In this document: piece after piece, positions 1-8,405 of the stretch
Numbering within the stretch: position 1 is the first letter of the stretch
Layout of the letters: the number at the start of each line of letters is the position of its first letter
NCBI GenBank assembly: GCA_003669055.1
Contig: RAYB01000046.1
Span: forward strand, 1-34,156
Direction of reading: 5' to 3'
Source: a bacterium 1XD21-70
GTDB taxonomy: Bacteria > Bacillota > Clostridia > Lachnospirales > Lachnospiraceae
Length of the DNA: 34,156 bases
Notes under the pieces: model-generated
Told to the model about the DNA's origin: nothing
The model's input: the letters and a program-made list of their open reading frames with translations, nothing else
Databases searched by the model: none
Translations under genes and position numbers: made by a program

Positions 1-1379
1 CCGTTTGCCAGCCTTATATTTCCCTCTCCCTGCTCCGCCCGTGCCAGACCTGCATTTTCCTCCTCCCGCTCCGCCCGCGCCAGCCCTGCATTTTCCTCTC
101 CCTGCTCCGCCCGCGCCAGCCTTGCATTTTCCTCCTCCCGCTCCTCCCGCGCCAGCCTTGCATTTTCCTCCTCCCGCTCCTCCCGCGCCAGCCTTGCATT
201 TTCCTCCTCCCGCTCCTCCCGCACCAGCCTTGCATTTTCCTTCTCCCACTCCACCCGCGCCAGCCGCAGCAGGGACTGAACCATGGTCAGGGTATGCCCT
301 GTCGTGTCATGCACCTCCTGGGCAATCCGGTTCCGTTCCTGCTCAATGGCCAGCCGCTGCGCTGCAACCGCCAGTTCCCGGCTCTGCTGCAGCCGCTCAT
401 AGTACTCCCCCACATCCGTCAGAAGGAAGGTTCCGGCGATCAAAGTTTTGTTCCGGCTTCTGCGGATATACTGCCTGATGCGGATCCTTCCCCCTGCTTC
501 CAGGGCATATTCCGCATCCTCCTCCAGCAGTTCCCGGCCTTCCTCCACTGCCAGCCCCTGGCTGGCAAGCCGCTCCCTGATCCTGGAAAAATGGTCTCCT
601 GCCTGGATCCCCAGCCAAGCGGCTGCCGCCTGATTGCAGTAAACCACCGTCCCCCGCACATTGTAAACCGCCACGCCCTCCGTGATAGAAGAAAAAATCT
701 GCCCAAAAGCCAATGCATTCACATCTAAGAAATCGTAACGCAGCACGGCCAAGAGCATCAGGAAGCTGGAGATGGCAAATGCCAGCGGCGTCAGGTCAAA
801 CGGCGTCCCCGCCAGGCCTGAGATGTATAAAATATTGAAAACCAACGGGACGGCCGCTGACAAAAGGATCACTGCCATATGCAGCGCTGCCACACGTTTT
901 TTCCGGAACTCCCGCATTACCACTGCCAAGCCGCCCAGAACACAGAGGTAAGTATAGCACATATGGATGTAAAAGACCTGCCCATATGCCACCTCATCCG
1001 CCTCAAACCGCCGGTAAAAGAGATGATGGTACTCATTGGTCAAAAATGCCAGGTAGTGCAGCACCGAAAGCCCAAACAGCAGCACCCACACAGTTCTCTT
1101 CGGGCGCTTTTGGCAATACAGGGAAGAGAAGGCCAGCCAGGCCGGCCCGATCAGGCTGATCCCCAGGTAAGAAATCCCATAGATTAGGTATTTTTCCCCT
1201 TTTGTCATCGGGAAGCCCCCGAAAAGCTGCGGTATGCACCACAGTATCACCAGGAGCTGGCAGGCCGCCAATGCCCCGGTAGTCCCATTCCTCTCTGCCC
1301 TCAGCAAAAGCCACCCGCAGCTATATGCCGAAAGCCCTACCGTAACCAGATATAGTATAATCAGCAAAATATGAGCCAT
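1..1379 (-). CDS. Sensor histidine kinase, 7TM-PAS-HisKA_3 type, C-terminus cut by window edge
   Basis: The frame opens at ATG 1379 behind a GGGGGAGGGG Shine-Dalgarno and runs without a stop through base 1, giving at least 459 codons. Residues 1 to about 220 form several membrane segments and contain LTNEYHHLFY, typical of the N-terminal 7TM region of histidine kinases. A PAS-like domain follows (about 225-330, including EGVAVYN and VVYCNQAAAAWLG). The H-box EVHDTTGHTL is typical of HisKA_3 (NarL/DegS-like) kinases and places the phospho-accepting His at residue 357. The catalytic ATPase domain must lie outside the window. Directly after the H-box helix the protein enters seven 12-residue repeats (residues about 372-455), which family members normally lack. 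The gene has its own promoter at 1403-1433. No response regulator is visible, but one could lie beyond base 1. The family call is firm; the stimulus is unknown. Confidence 0.88.
   Translation of the reverse strand, partial: MAHILLIILYLVTVGLSAYSCGWLLLRAERNGTTGALAACQLLVILWCIPQLFGGFPMTKGEKYLIYGISYLGISLIGPAWLAFSSLYCQKRPKRTVWVLLFGLSVLHYLAFLTNEYHHLFYRRFEADEVAYGQVFYIHMCYTYLCVLGGLAVVMREFRKKRVAALHMAVILLSAAVPLVFNILYISGLAGTPFDLTPLAFAISSFLMLLAVLRYDFLDVNALAFGQIFSSITEGVAVYNVRGTVVYCNQAAAAWLGIQAGDHFSRIRERLASQGLAVEEGRELLEEDAEYALEAGGRIRIRQYIRRSRNKTLIAGTFLLTDVGEYYERLQQSRELAVAAQRLAIEQERNRIAQEVHDTTGHTLTMVQSLLRLARVEWEKENARLVREEREEENARLAREEREEENARLAREEREEENARLARAEQGEENAGLARAEREEENAGLARAEQGEGNIRLAN
15..266 (-). repeat. 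36-bp in-frame tandem repeat, 7 copies, inside the kinase gene
   Basis: Units begin at 15, 51, 87, 123, 159, 195 and 231 (plus-strand coordinates), an exact 36-bp period with no spacers. Each unit encodes 12 residues of the type EEREEENARLAR. Two subtypes are visible: EEREEENARLAR in the copies nearest the H-box, and AEQGEENAGLAR or AEREEENAGLAR further on. The two end copies are degenerate. The three central units are nearly identical at DNA level, which suggests recent slippage or unequal exchange. The length is a multiple of three, so copy-number change would keep the frame. The encoded segment is a strongly charged, probably helical stretch. Confidence 0.93.
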
Positions 1380-1402
1380 ATCCCCTCCCCCATCCTACTC
1401 CC

Positions 1403-1433
1403 ATTATAGCTTTCCCCCCTGCTTTTTGTAAAG
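1403..1433 (-). promoter_or_regulatory. Promoter of the sensor kinase gene
   Basis: On the minus strand the sequence reads TTTACA (1433-1428), an 18-bp spacer, then TATAAT (1408-1403), a good sigma-A promoter. It lies in the 67-bp gap behind the upstream membrane-protein gene, 24 bp before the kinase start codon. The kinase can therefore be transcribed independently. Confidence 0.72.
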
Positions 1434-1446
1434 CTTTGGCAAAAAC

Positions 1447-4344
1447 CTAATGCTTCTTTTTCTCATAGAGAGCCGCAAACACAATCAGGCCGATCCCTGC
1501 CGTCAAAAGATATACCCACCAGGAAATGCTCAGCCAAAAACCCTTTGTCATGTAAAGTGCCACCAGAACCATGATCCCTCCTGCCGCCCATATCCACTTC
1601 CGGCAGTGCCTTGCCAGCGCCCACACAAACACTGACAGGCAGACCCCTTCCAAAATCAACGCATTTACCACCGCTGCACGTACCCAGGCATTGGCCAAAA
1701 GCGCCAGGAGACACAACAGATAGCCCCAATCCTGCCATGCGCACACAAAGTTCCCCTCCCCCTGCACGCTTGCCGTATCCCGTTTCCCCTCCCACTCATT
1801 CCAGATCCTGCCCAGCAGCCACAGATACCCTGCTGCCGGCAGCAATTTGATTTCCATCCACAGCGAGGAGGGGAATGCCACAAACGGCTGGCTCCAAAAT
1901 GCCAATACCAGCATAAACAAAGACGCAGACCGCGCCGCCCTTTTCCATTCTTCCACCGCCGTATACTGCCAAAAATACAAGCCCAAAAAGAGCAGATAAC
2001 AAAACCTCCAATAAATGCTGCACCTGCCGGCCTCCGCTGCCAGCATAAACACTGCCAGCACATGGAACCAGTCCACACGCCATCCGCCCAATACCCTCCT
2101 GTCCGGCTCACAGATCCTATAAAACCTCCTCGCACAAATCCCGGTCACAAGCAGGACGGCCGGTATGGCCAGGCACAGTTCATTCTCTGTCCATCCATGC
2201 CAGGCCTCCAGCACAGACGGCAGAGGCAGCCAGGCCACGCTGATTAACAGATGCGGCCAGACCCTTTGCCCCACATAAAACATCACATAGAACCCGCCGG
2301 ATACTGCCAGGCACAAGAGAAGTTCCCAGGCTCTTGCATCCGGGTCTGCATAAAATGCCAGCATCATAAATACTGCCAAAAAGCTGCCGCAGACATCCCA
2401 AAAGACCCGCCTGGTTCCCGGCACATAAAATCCTCCCAGCCATTTTTTCTGCATCGCCATGCACGCCGCATACATCCACACGCTCCCCGTCAGCCGCAAA
2501 GCCATACTGTTTGCAGTAAACGGCCCCATCAGGATATACACCCCCAGCATCGCATAAAAAGCTGCCAGTTCGCTTTGTATGGCTGCCCTTTTCCCATCCA
2601 CTGCCTCCTCAGAAAGCAGGTATCCGGACAGCAGCAAAAGATACGGGAACATCAGCTTCTCTTTTGAAAAACCAAACACCTGCATTAAGGTTCCCAGCAC
2701 GAGAACCGAAAAGCCATACCCTTCCTTCCTCTTCCGCTCCCAAACAGCCAGGGCGCCAAGCAGCAAAAAACCAAAAAGCCCCCTGTCCAGCCAGTCCTTT
2801 GCCAGCCATTGCCACTGCCCCGGCTGCCCGCCCAGGATCTTGCATTCCGCCCAAACCGTCAGCGGCCAGGACACCAGATACCACATTAAAAACGGCAACA
2901 CCCCATGTGCCACAGCAGAACGTTTTTTCCAAGCCGTCACCACTGCTGCCAGCAGCAGCCCCCCTGCCAACGCCTTTCCCGCATGCCCGCAAAGGACGGC
3001 ATCCCTGATATAGGCTCTGCCCCATATCTGTTCCAGGAACAGGCGGCCGTTTAACATCCCTGCATCCCACAGCAAAAATCCCAGGCAGATGCAATCGCCC
3101 TCCTTTGTCCAAAAGAAAGAGCCCCTTCGCTTCTTTGCAGCCAGGTACACGGCCGTCACGGCCTCTGCCAGCAGAAATGCCCACATTCCCTTGCTGCCAT
3201 TTCCTCCCGCATGCGCAAAGCAAAGCCATGCTGCCAGATAATGGACTGTCCCCGCCATTGCCAGGACAAAAAAAGTTTTCTGCCATCCTGGCTTCGTTTG
3301 CCTTAGCAGCACCGCACTCCCTCCAACCGCGGCTGCCAATGCCAGAGCCACCCACCATCCAAACCACCATGTCACCTGAAAAAGGCCGCCTACCGTCCCC
3401 AGGCCAACCACCAAAAAGGCAAACACCCAAAAGTGGATCTGGGCAAACAGAGGGATTTCCTCTGCCAGCATTGCTGCCAGTTTCCCCCCTGCCCTCTTTT
3501 CTCTCCTCCCCTTGGCTTTCTCCAGCCGCCATTTCCCCAAAACCAGCAAAAACGCATATCCCATCATGGCACTGGCCCATTTGCTGAACACACTCACCTC
3601 ACAGGCCAGCAGAAGAAATGTTAGATTGACTGTCATCCCCCAGCAGCACGCCTGCGTATAAATCCTGTCATGAAACCGCTCAATCCCGAAAAACAGCATC
3701 ACCACGGCCACCAGGCTCCCAACCCACAATACCCGCCACCGGTTCTGTCCGTCCAGCACGTACTCAGGCCCTAACAGCCGGAAATACGCTGCCGCCAGCA
3801 CTGCCAAAAATAGAAATATGCTCCCCAGGACATAAAGGGCATTTCCCGTCTTGTGGATATGCAGCTTCCTCTCTGCCAGGAAGCTGGTGCAAAAAAACAC
3901 CCCCGAAAAAGCCAGGACAAACAAAACTTTTGCCGGATTTGACAGCACCTGCCACGCCGTAGTGGCAAAAATCAGTCCCGCAAGCACCACAAAAACTACC
4001 CCTGCCAGCAATGCCAGGATCCCCATGTTCCCCCCTGCCGGGATCAGCCCTCTGTTATGGCAGGCCAATTTCCCCTCCGCCGGGATTTCTTTTACCGGGT
4101 CTGCTGCCTCCTGCCGTCCTTCCTCTCGCTGCCGTGCCATGCACAGGGTTCCCTGCCCCAGCACTGCCGCTGCCTTTTCCTCTTCTTGTTCCTCCCTGCC
4201 CACAAGTTCCCCGCATTCCTTAAGCTTTCCCTCCAGTTCCCGGATCTTCCTCTTATATCTGCCATTTGCAGCCCCAAGCCCCACAATAACCGCCAATTCC
4301 ACCGGCGGTGCCACCAACCACAAAAGAACCGTCAGCATCCACAT
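1447..4344 (-). CDS. Large polytopic membrane protein, unknown function
   Basis: This is a 965-residue protein. I place the start at ATG 4344 because AAGGAGG sits 6 bases upstream (4351-4357); the in-frame ATG at 4452 lies upstream of a likely promoter and has no ribosome binding site. After an N-terminal membrane segment comes a charged helical stretch (about residues 30-60, KRKIRELEGKLKE). A long series of about 25 hydrophobic segments then runs to the C-terminus, which ends in a short lysine-rich tail. The architecture resembles the poorly characterised DUF2157/DUF2339-type giant membrane proteins of Firmicutes, but I cannot confirm the family. No catalytic motif was recognised. It precedes the sensor kinase in the direction of transcription. 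Confidence 0.8.
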   Translation of the reverse strand: MWMLTVLLWLVAPPVELAVIVGLGAANGRYKRKIRELEGKLKECGELVGREEQEEEKAAAVLGQGTLCMARQREEGRQEAADPVKEIPAEGKLACHNRGLIPAGGNMGILALLAGVVFVVLAGLIFATTAWQVLSNPAKVLFVLAFSGVFFCTSFLAERKLHIHKTGNALYVLGSIFLFLAVLAAAYFRLLGPEYVLDGQNRWRVLWVGSLVAVVMLFFGIERFHDRIYTQACCWGMTVNLTFLLLACEVSVFSKWASAMMGYAFLLVLGKWRLEKAKGRREKRAGGKLAAMLAEEIPLFAQIHFWVFAFLVVGLGTVGGLFQVTWWFGWWVALALAAAVGGSAVLLRQTKPGWQKTFFVLAMAGTVHYLAAWLCFAHAGGNGSKGMWAFLLAEAVTAVYLAAKKRRGSFFWTKEGDCICLGFLLWDAGMLNGRLFLEQIWGRAYIRDAVLCGHAGKALAGGLLLAAVVTAWKKRSAVAHGVLPFLMWYLVSWPLTVWAECKILGGQPGQWQWLAKDWLDRGLFGFLLLGALAVWERKRKEGYGFSVLVLGTLMQVFGFSKEKLMFPYLLLLSGYLLSEEAVDGKRAAIQSELAAFYAMLGVYILMGPFTANSMALRLTGSVWMYAACMAMQKKWLGGFYVPGTRRVFWDVCGSFLAVFMMLAFYADPDARAWELLLCLAVSGGFYVMFYVGQRVWPHLLISVAWLPLPSVLEAWHGWTENELCLAIPAVLLVTGICARRFYRICEPDRRVLGGWRVDWFHVLAVFMLAAEAGRCSIYWRFCYLLFLGLYFWQYTAVEEWKRAARSASLFMLVLAFWSQPFVAFPSSLWMEIKLLPAAGYLWLLGRIWNEWEGKRDTASVQGEGNFVCAWQDWGYLLCLLALLANAWVRAAVVNALILEGVCLSVFVWALARHCRKWIWAAGGIMVLVALYMTKGFWLSISWWVYLLTAGIGLIVFAALYEKKKH

Positions 4345-4393
4345 AAGAACCCTCCTTCCATAACTGCTTTTTCCCCATATCCTTGACATCTCT

Positions 4394-4402
4394 ACTATAC
4401 CA
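4394..4402 (-). promoter_or_regulatory. Extended -10 promoter for the membrane-protein gene
   Basis: The minus strand reads TGG followed by TATAGT (4399-4394), an extended -10 element. No convincing -35 hexamer is present at the usual distance. Transcription would begin near 4387, inside the longer possible reading frame, which supports the start at 4344. Confidence 0.45.
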
Positions 4403-4586
4403 TCACTCCCCCCAAAGCCCCAGATACCAGCCGTCACAAAACCCCATGACATTTGTCACTATATTTCTGCCCGGTGCCCCAATTGCCTCCCGTTAATCCG
4501 GCAGCTGCGATCGGCTATGCCGCCCTTTACAGCCGGGGGATGCACTTGGTTCTCTGAGGGCAGCAAGCCCTGCAAAGCCGCAGAAA

Positions 4587-4630
4587 GGAAGGGCACAAAA
4601 ACCATCGCCTCCTGGTTTTTGTACCCTTCC
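4587..4630. terminator. Strong hairpin downstream of the MATE gene, probable terminator
   Basis: Arms 4587-4604 and 4613-4630 pair over 18 bp with a single mismatch (a G-U pair on one strand) around an 8-base loop. The stem contains an A5/T5 tract near the loop rather than a long T-run after it, so it is not a textbook intrinsic terminator. Its position, 50 bp past the MATE stop codon and before the next gene's promoter, argues for a transcription end or 3' stabilising hairpin. Nothing else in the 4345-4680 gap looks coding. Confidence 0.5.
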
Positions 4631-4680
4631 TCTCTATGCCATTTCTTCTCTGCAACGCCCCCTGCCGGGCTATCCTCCTG

Positions 4681-6039
4681 TCAGCCAACCCCCTTCCTCA
4701 GATAACTAAAATACCGATAATACACAAAAAACAACACCGTCGTCACCACCCAGGTCAAAGGATAGCTGAACATAATGGTATATATATCCCGCCGCATGGG
4801 CACTGCCACCAATACCCAGGCCACCCGCAGCACGCAGACGCCCCCGCAGCAGAGCAGCATCGGTATCCAGCAATCCCCCACCCCGCGCAGGGCGCCCGAC
4901 AAAATCTCAATCGAGACATAGGTCACATACATGGGCGACAGGTAGCGCATCATTGCCACCCCGATCTCTGATACCTCGGGATCCGAAGTAAACAGCCCAA
5001 ACCCATAGATCCCCCAGTTATAAATCACCACCGACATCAGGGCGGAGGATATCAGCGTCATGGCCATGCAGCACCTGACCCCGTTCCGCACCCGGCCCAT
5101 CTGCTTCGCCCCATAATTTTGCCCTACAAAAGTGGTAACCGCAATACCAAAAGAACTGACGATCATCCAGAATATGCTGTCCAGCTTACTATATGCCGCC
5201 CAGGCCGCCACGGCATTCGTGCCCAGGGAATTGATCGCCGACTGGATGATGACATTGGAACTCCCGTACATAACGGACTGCAGGCCTGAAGGAAAGCCGA
5301 TCCGGACCATCCTTTGCAGCATACGCCGGTCCAGGCACATCCGCCGCCATTCCAGATGGTGCATATCCTTTGTGCGCATCAGCGCCACAATCACCATCCC
5401 GGCACTCATTGCCTGGCACAGAACCGTCGCCAAGGCCGCCCCCAGCACCCCCAGCTTGCAGACCACAACCAGGACTACATCCAGCACAATATTGATCAGG
5501 CAGCTGCTGATCAGGAAATAAAGCGGGCGTTTAGAATCGCCCACTGCCCGCAGGATCGCTGCCCCTGAATTGTAAACCAAGTTTCCGATAATCCCGCCAA
5601 AATAGACCCTTAGGTAGAGGACGGACATTTCCTGTACTTCCTTTGGCGTCCCCATGGCCTCCAGCATCCAGGGAGTTAAAAAGATCCCCAGCACCATCAT
5701 CACCAGGCCCGCCAGGATGCTGAATGCCATGAAGGTATGGACTGCATAGCCAACCATCTCCTCCCGCTGTGCGCCATAATACTGGGAAACCAGCACTGCC
5801 GCCCCGGAGGACAGGCCCACAAAGAAGCCCACCACCATCTGGGTCAGCATCCCCGTTGACCCTGCCACCGCCGACAGCGCTTCCTTTCCCACATACTTCC
5901 CCACGATCATCGCATCCGCCGCATTGTACAGCTGCTGAAAAAAGGTTCCGAACAAAATCGGAAAAAAGAACAGCAGCAGCTGTTTCCAGATTACACCCTC
6001 TGTAATCCCATTTCCGTTCTCCGTTATCTGACGTTCCAT
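4681..6039 (-). CDS. MATE family efflux transporter
   Basis: This 452-residue protein has about 12 membrane segments, the usual size for MATE exporters. The N-terminal part contains LFGTFFQQLYNAADAMIVGKYVG, split here by the family pattern QQLYNAADAMIVG, which is typical of the clostridial MATE branch. The second half carries FVGQNYGAKQMGR, the matching repeat of the duplicated fold. Such proteins expel drugs, dyes or metabolites in exchange for Na+ or H+; the substrate cannot be told from sequence. The start at 6039 has AGAAAGG upstream at a slightly long spacing of 10. It lies 80 bp behind the ZIP gene with no terminator between, so the two may be co-transcribed. Confidence 0.93.
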   Translation of the reverse strand: MERQITENGNGITEGVIWKQLLLFFFPILFGTFFQQLYNAADAMIVGKYVGKEALSAVAGSTGMLTQMVVGFFVGLSSGAAVLVSQYYGAQREEMVGYAVHTFMAFSILAGLVMMVLGIFLTPWMLEAMGTPKEVQEMSVLYLRVYFGGIIGNLVYNSGAAILRAVGDSKRPLYFLISSCLINIVLDVVLVVVCKLGVLGAALATVLCQAMSAGMVIVALMRTKDMHHLEWRRMCLDRRMLQRMVRIGFPSGLQSVMYGSSNVIIQSAINSLGTNAVAAWAAYSKLDSIFWMIVSSFGIAVTTFVGQNYGAKQMGRVRNGVRCCMAMTLISSALMSVVIYNWGIYGFGLFTSDPEVSEIGVAMMRYLSPMYVTYVSIEILSGALRGVGDCWIPMLLCCGGVCVLRVAWVLVAVPMRRDIYTIMFSYPLTWVVTTVLFFVYYRYFSYLRKGVG

Positions 6040-6119
6040 AACCGCAAAACCTTTCTTGTCGTACTGTAATTATTCCTCCGGCGGCACACACCGAAAGCAT
6101 GGGATAGGATATCCCCAAG

Positions 6120-6923
6120 CTACCCCAGCATCACGTCCAAAAGCATCATGGTCGCAAAGCCCGCGACAATCCCCATGGTCGCAAAATACGGCTGTGCCTT
6201 TTGGTTCCTCTGACACTCCGGGATCAGTTCATGGACTGCCACCAAAATCATCGCACCGGCGGCAAAGGACAGCGCATACGGCAGGATCGCTTCCACATAG
6301 ACCACCAGCAGGGCACCAACCACCCCGGCTGCCGGCTCCACTGCCCCGGACGCCTGGCCCAGCAAAAAACTCTTCTTCCGGGAAAATCCTTCCCTCCGCA
6401 AAGGGATCGATACTGCTGCCCCTTCCGGGAAATTCTGAAGCCCGATGCCGACCGCAATCGTGATTGCCCCCATCAGGCTCTCTGCCAGGCAGCCTTCCCT
6501 CGGCAGGGCGCCGAAGGCAACCCCCACTGCCAGCCCTTCCGGGATATTGTGCAGCGTAATGGACAGCACCAGCATGATAATCCGGTTCAGCCGCTCATTT
6601 GCCCCTCCTGCCGAATGGTTCACCCGGCCACGGGCATAGGAAACAATCTTATCCGACCCCCACATAAAAATAGCCCCGGAAAGGAAGCCCAGCGTCGCCA
6701 CGAGATAAGCGGGCAGGCCGGACATCTGCTCGGCCTGCTCGATCGCCGGCTGCAGCAAGGACCAAAAGCTTGCGGCGATCATCACCCCGGAAGCAAACCC
6801 AAGCATCAGGTTCAGCACCTTCGGGTTCGGCGAACGGAAAAACACTACCGTCGCCGCCCCCAGCGCCGTCACGGACCAGGTTCCCAGTGTCGCCACCAAA
6901 GCCATCAATACAATATTGCTCAT
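6120..6923 (-). CDS. ZIP family divalent metal transporter
   Basis: A 267-residue membrane protein with the two signature helices of ZIP importers: HNIPEG at 125-130 and NFPEG at 164-168, with further polar residues in QASGAVEP at about 190-198. These His, Asn and Glu residues form the binuclear metal site in the family. The best match by pattern is the GufA/ZupT-like branch, which takes up zinc and other divalent metals. Start ATG 6923 has GGGAGG six bases upstream. That Shine-Dalgarno lies in the 3' arm of a strong palindrome (6928-6970), suggesting regulation at the operator or RNA level. A MATE gene follows. Confidence 0.92.
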   Translation of the reverse strand: MSNIVLMALVATLGTWSVTALGAATVVFFRSPNPKVLNLMLGFASGVMIAASFWSLLQPAIEQAEQMSGLPAYLVATLGFLSGAIFMWGSDKIVSYARGRVNHSAGGANERLNRIIMLVLSITLHNIPEGLAVGVAFGALPREGCLAESLMGAITIAVGIGLQNFPEGAAVSIPLRREGFSRKKSFLLGQASGAVEPAAGVVGALLVVYVEAILPYALSFAAGAMILVAVHELIPECQRNQKAQPYFATMGIVAGFATMMLLDVMLG

Positions 6924-6927
6924 ATTA

Positions 6928-6970
6928 CACCTCCCTGTACCCAGTATATCTGGGTATCACAGGGTAGGTG
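6928..6970 (-). promoter_or_regulatory. Palindromic leader covering the ZIP gene Shine-Dalgarno
   Basis: Plus-strand bases 6928-6944 pair with 6950-6970 across a 5-base loop. The inner 7 bp (TACCCAG / CTGGGTA) are perfect, then two small bulges (3 and 1 bases) separate two further perfect 5-bp blocks. In the ZIP mRNA the 3' arm contains the GGGAGG Shine-Dalgarno, so folding would hide it. The same core could instead be a DNA operator for a metal regulator. Confidence 0.6.
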
Positions 6971-7029
6971 CCAATTTTCCTCCTAAAACTTCATCTGGCC
7001 ACGGCACCCGCGTGCCGGCCGGATGCCCG

Positions 7030-8304
7030 TCATGCCTCGTCGATCGCTTTCCCGATATCGTGGCGCATATATTTGTTCCCGAAATCCACCCACTCCGCTG
7101 CCGCATAGGCATTGGCACGGGCTGCCTTCAGGTCTTCCCCCACAGCCGTCACGCCCAGTACCCGGCCGCCGTTGGTGACGATGTCCCCCTCCCGGCCAAA
7201 CTTGCTCCCGGCATGGAATACATAGTACCCCTCTTTGCCCGTGAACTTTTCCAGCCCGGTGATCGTATACCCCTTCTCATAATGCTCCGGATAGCCGTCA
7301 GAAGCCAGCACCACACAGACCGCCGCGTTGTCGGCAAATTCCAGTTCAACCTGGTCTAGGGTACCGTCAATACACGCCTCGAACACCTCCACAATATCAT
7401 TCTTCATCCGCGGCAGCACCACCTGGGTCTCCGGATCCCCAAAGCGGGCATTATACTCCAGCACCTTCGGGCCATCGGCAGTCAGCATCAGGCCAAAGAA
7501 GATCACGCCCTTAAACTCTCTCCCTTCTGCCCGCATGGCATCCACCGTCGGCTGGTAAATGTGCTCCCGGCAGTAGCCGTCCACCTCGTCCGTATAAAAC
7601 GGGCTGGGGGAAAAGGTTCCCATCCCTCCCGTATTGAGCCCCAAATCACCGTCCTTCGCCCGCTTGTGGTCCTGCGCAGAGGTCATGGCCCGGATATTTT
7701 TCCCGTCCACAAAAGCCAGCACGGAGACTTCCCTCCCCGTCATAAACTCCTCGATGACGATCCGGTTCCCGGCAGCCCCAAACTGCTTGTCCAGCATCAG
7801 CGCACGCACGCCGTCCCTGGCCTCCTCGCGGGTATTGCAGATCAGCACCCCCTTGCCCAGCGCCAGGCCGTCCGCCTTCAGCACAATCGGCATCTTCGCC
7901 TGCTCCAGGTAAGCCAGGGCTTCCTCGGCCGAGTCAAAGGTCTCATAGGCAGCTGTGGGGATCCCATATTTTTTCATCAGGTCCTTGGAAAATGCCTTGG
8001 AGCCTTCCAGCACCGCCGCATTTTTCCTCGGGCCAAAGGCACGCAGCCCGGCAGCCTCAAAGGCATCCACTGCCCCGGCGGCCAGAGGGTCGTCCGGAGC
8101 CACGATGGTCAGCCCGATATCGTTCTCCTTGGCAAAAGCCACCAGGCGGTCAAATTCCATCACGCCAACCGGTACGCATTCCGCCACCTGGGCGATCCCG
8201 GCATTGCCTGGCGCACAGTAAAGCTTGTCCACCTTGGGACTCTGGGAAACCTTCCAGGCGATGGCATGCTCCCTGCCGCCACCGCCAACGATCAAAACCT
8301 TCAT
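7030..8304 (-). CDS. purD: Phosphoribosylamine-glycine ligase (GAR synthetase)
   Basis: A 424-residue cytosolic ATP-grasp enzyme of normal PurD length. It joins glycine to 5-phosphoribosylamine using ATP, step two of de novo purine synthesis. The N-terminus has the typical VLIVGGGGREHAIAWK, the ATP-grasp region carries PIVLKADGLALGKGV, and later come GLMLTADGPKVLEYNARFGDPE-type metal and ATP ligands (the NARFGDPE core is clear). The start at 8304 has AGGAGG nine bases upstream. It is the last gene of the purE-purM-purN-purD series, 101 bp after purN. Confidence 0.98.
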   Translation of the reverse strand: MKVLIVGGGGREHAIAWKVSQSPKVDKLYCAPGNAGIAQVAECVPVGVMEFDRLVAFAKENDIGLTIVAPDDPLAAGAVDAFEAAGLRAFGPRKNAAVLEGSKAFSKDLMKKYGIPTAAYETFDSAEEALAYLEQAKMPIVLKADGLALGKGVLICNTREEARDGVRALMLDKQFGAAGNRIVIEEFMTGREVSVLAFVDGKNIRAMTSAQDHKRAKDGDLGLNTGGMGTFSPSPFYTDEVDGYCREHIYQPTVDAMRAEGREFKGVIFFGLMLTADGPKVLEYNARFGDPETQVVLPRMKNDIVEVFEACIDGTLDQVELEFADNAAVCVVLASDGYPEHYEKGYTITGLEKFTGKEGYYVFHAGSKFGREGDIVTNGGRVLGVTAVGEDLKAARANAYAAAEWVDFGNKYMRHDIGKAIDEA

Positions 8305-8330
8305 CTTCCATTTCCTCCTTCTGTCACAGA

Positions 8331-8353
8331 CAGGCCGGGATCACACCGGCCTG
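8331..8353 (-). other. GC-rich hairpin between purN and purD
   Basis: Perfect 8-bp arms CAGGCCGG (8331-8338) and CCGGCCTG (8346-8353) enclose a 7-base loop. No T-run follows on the minus strand, so it is more likely a processing or stabilising hairpin in the purNpurD spacer than an efficient terminator. Confidence 0.5.
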
Positions 8354-8405
8354 CACTTTGTCTTGTCCTGACTGTTTTCGCCTTTTCCCGGGAACCGGGA
8401 GACGG

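Noticed and set aside
15-266. Possible CRISPR array, because the unit is 36 bp
   Set aside because: Units abut with no spacers, keep reading frame and lie inside a coding gene.
5-478. Plus-strand proline-rich reading frame over the 36-bp repeats
   Set aside because: It is the antisense of the kinase repeats; the minus frame has a start codon, Shine-Dalgarno, promoter and recognisable domains.
2609-3580. Second long minus-strand frame inside the giant membrane protein
   Set aside because: It has a Gly/Arg-rich composition typical of an out-of-frame read in GC-rich DNA, and overlaps a frame with regular membrane helices.
5531-6118. Alternative minus-strand frame at the MATE N-terminus, possible frameshift
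   Set aside because: The MATE frame is uninterrupted and full length; the other frame is a shadow.
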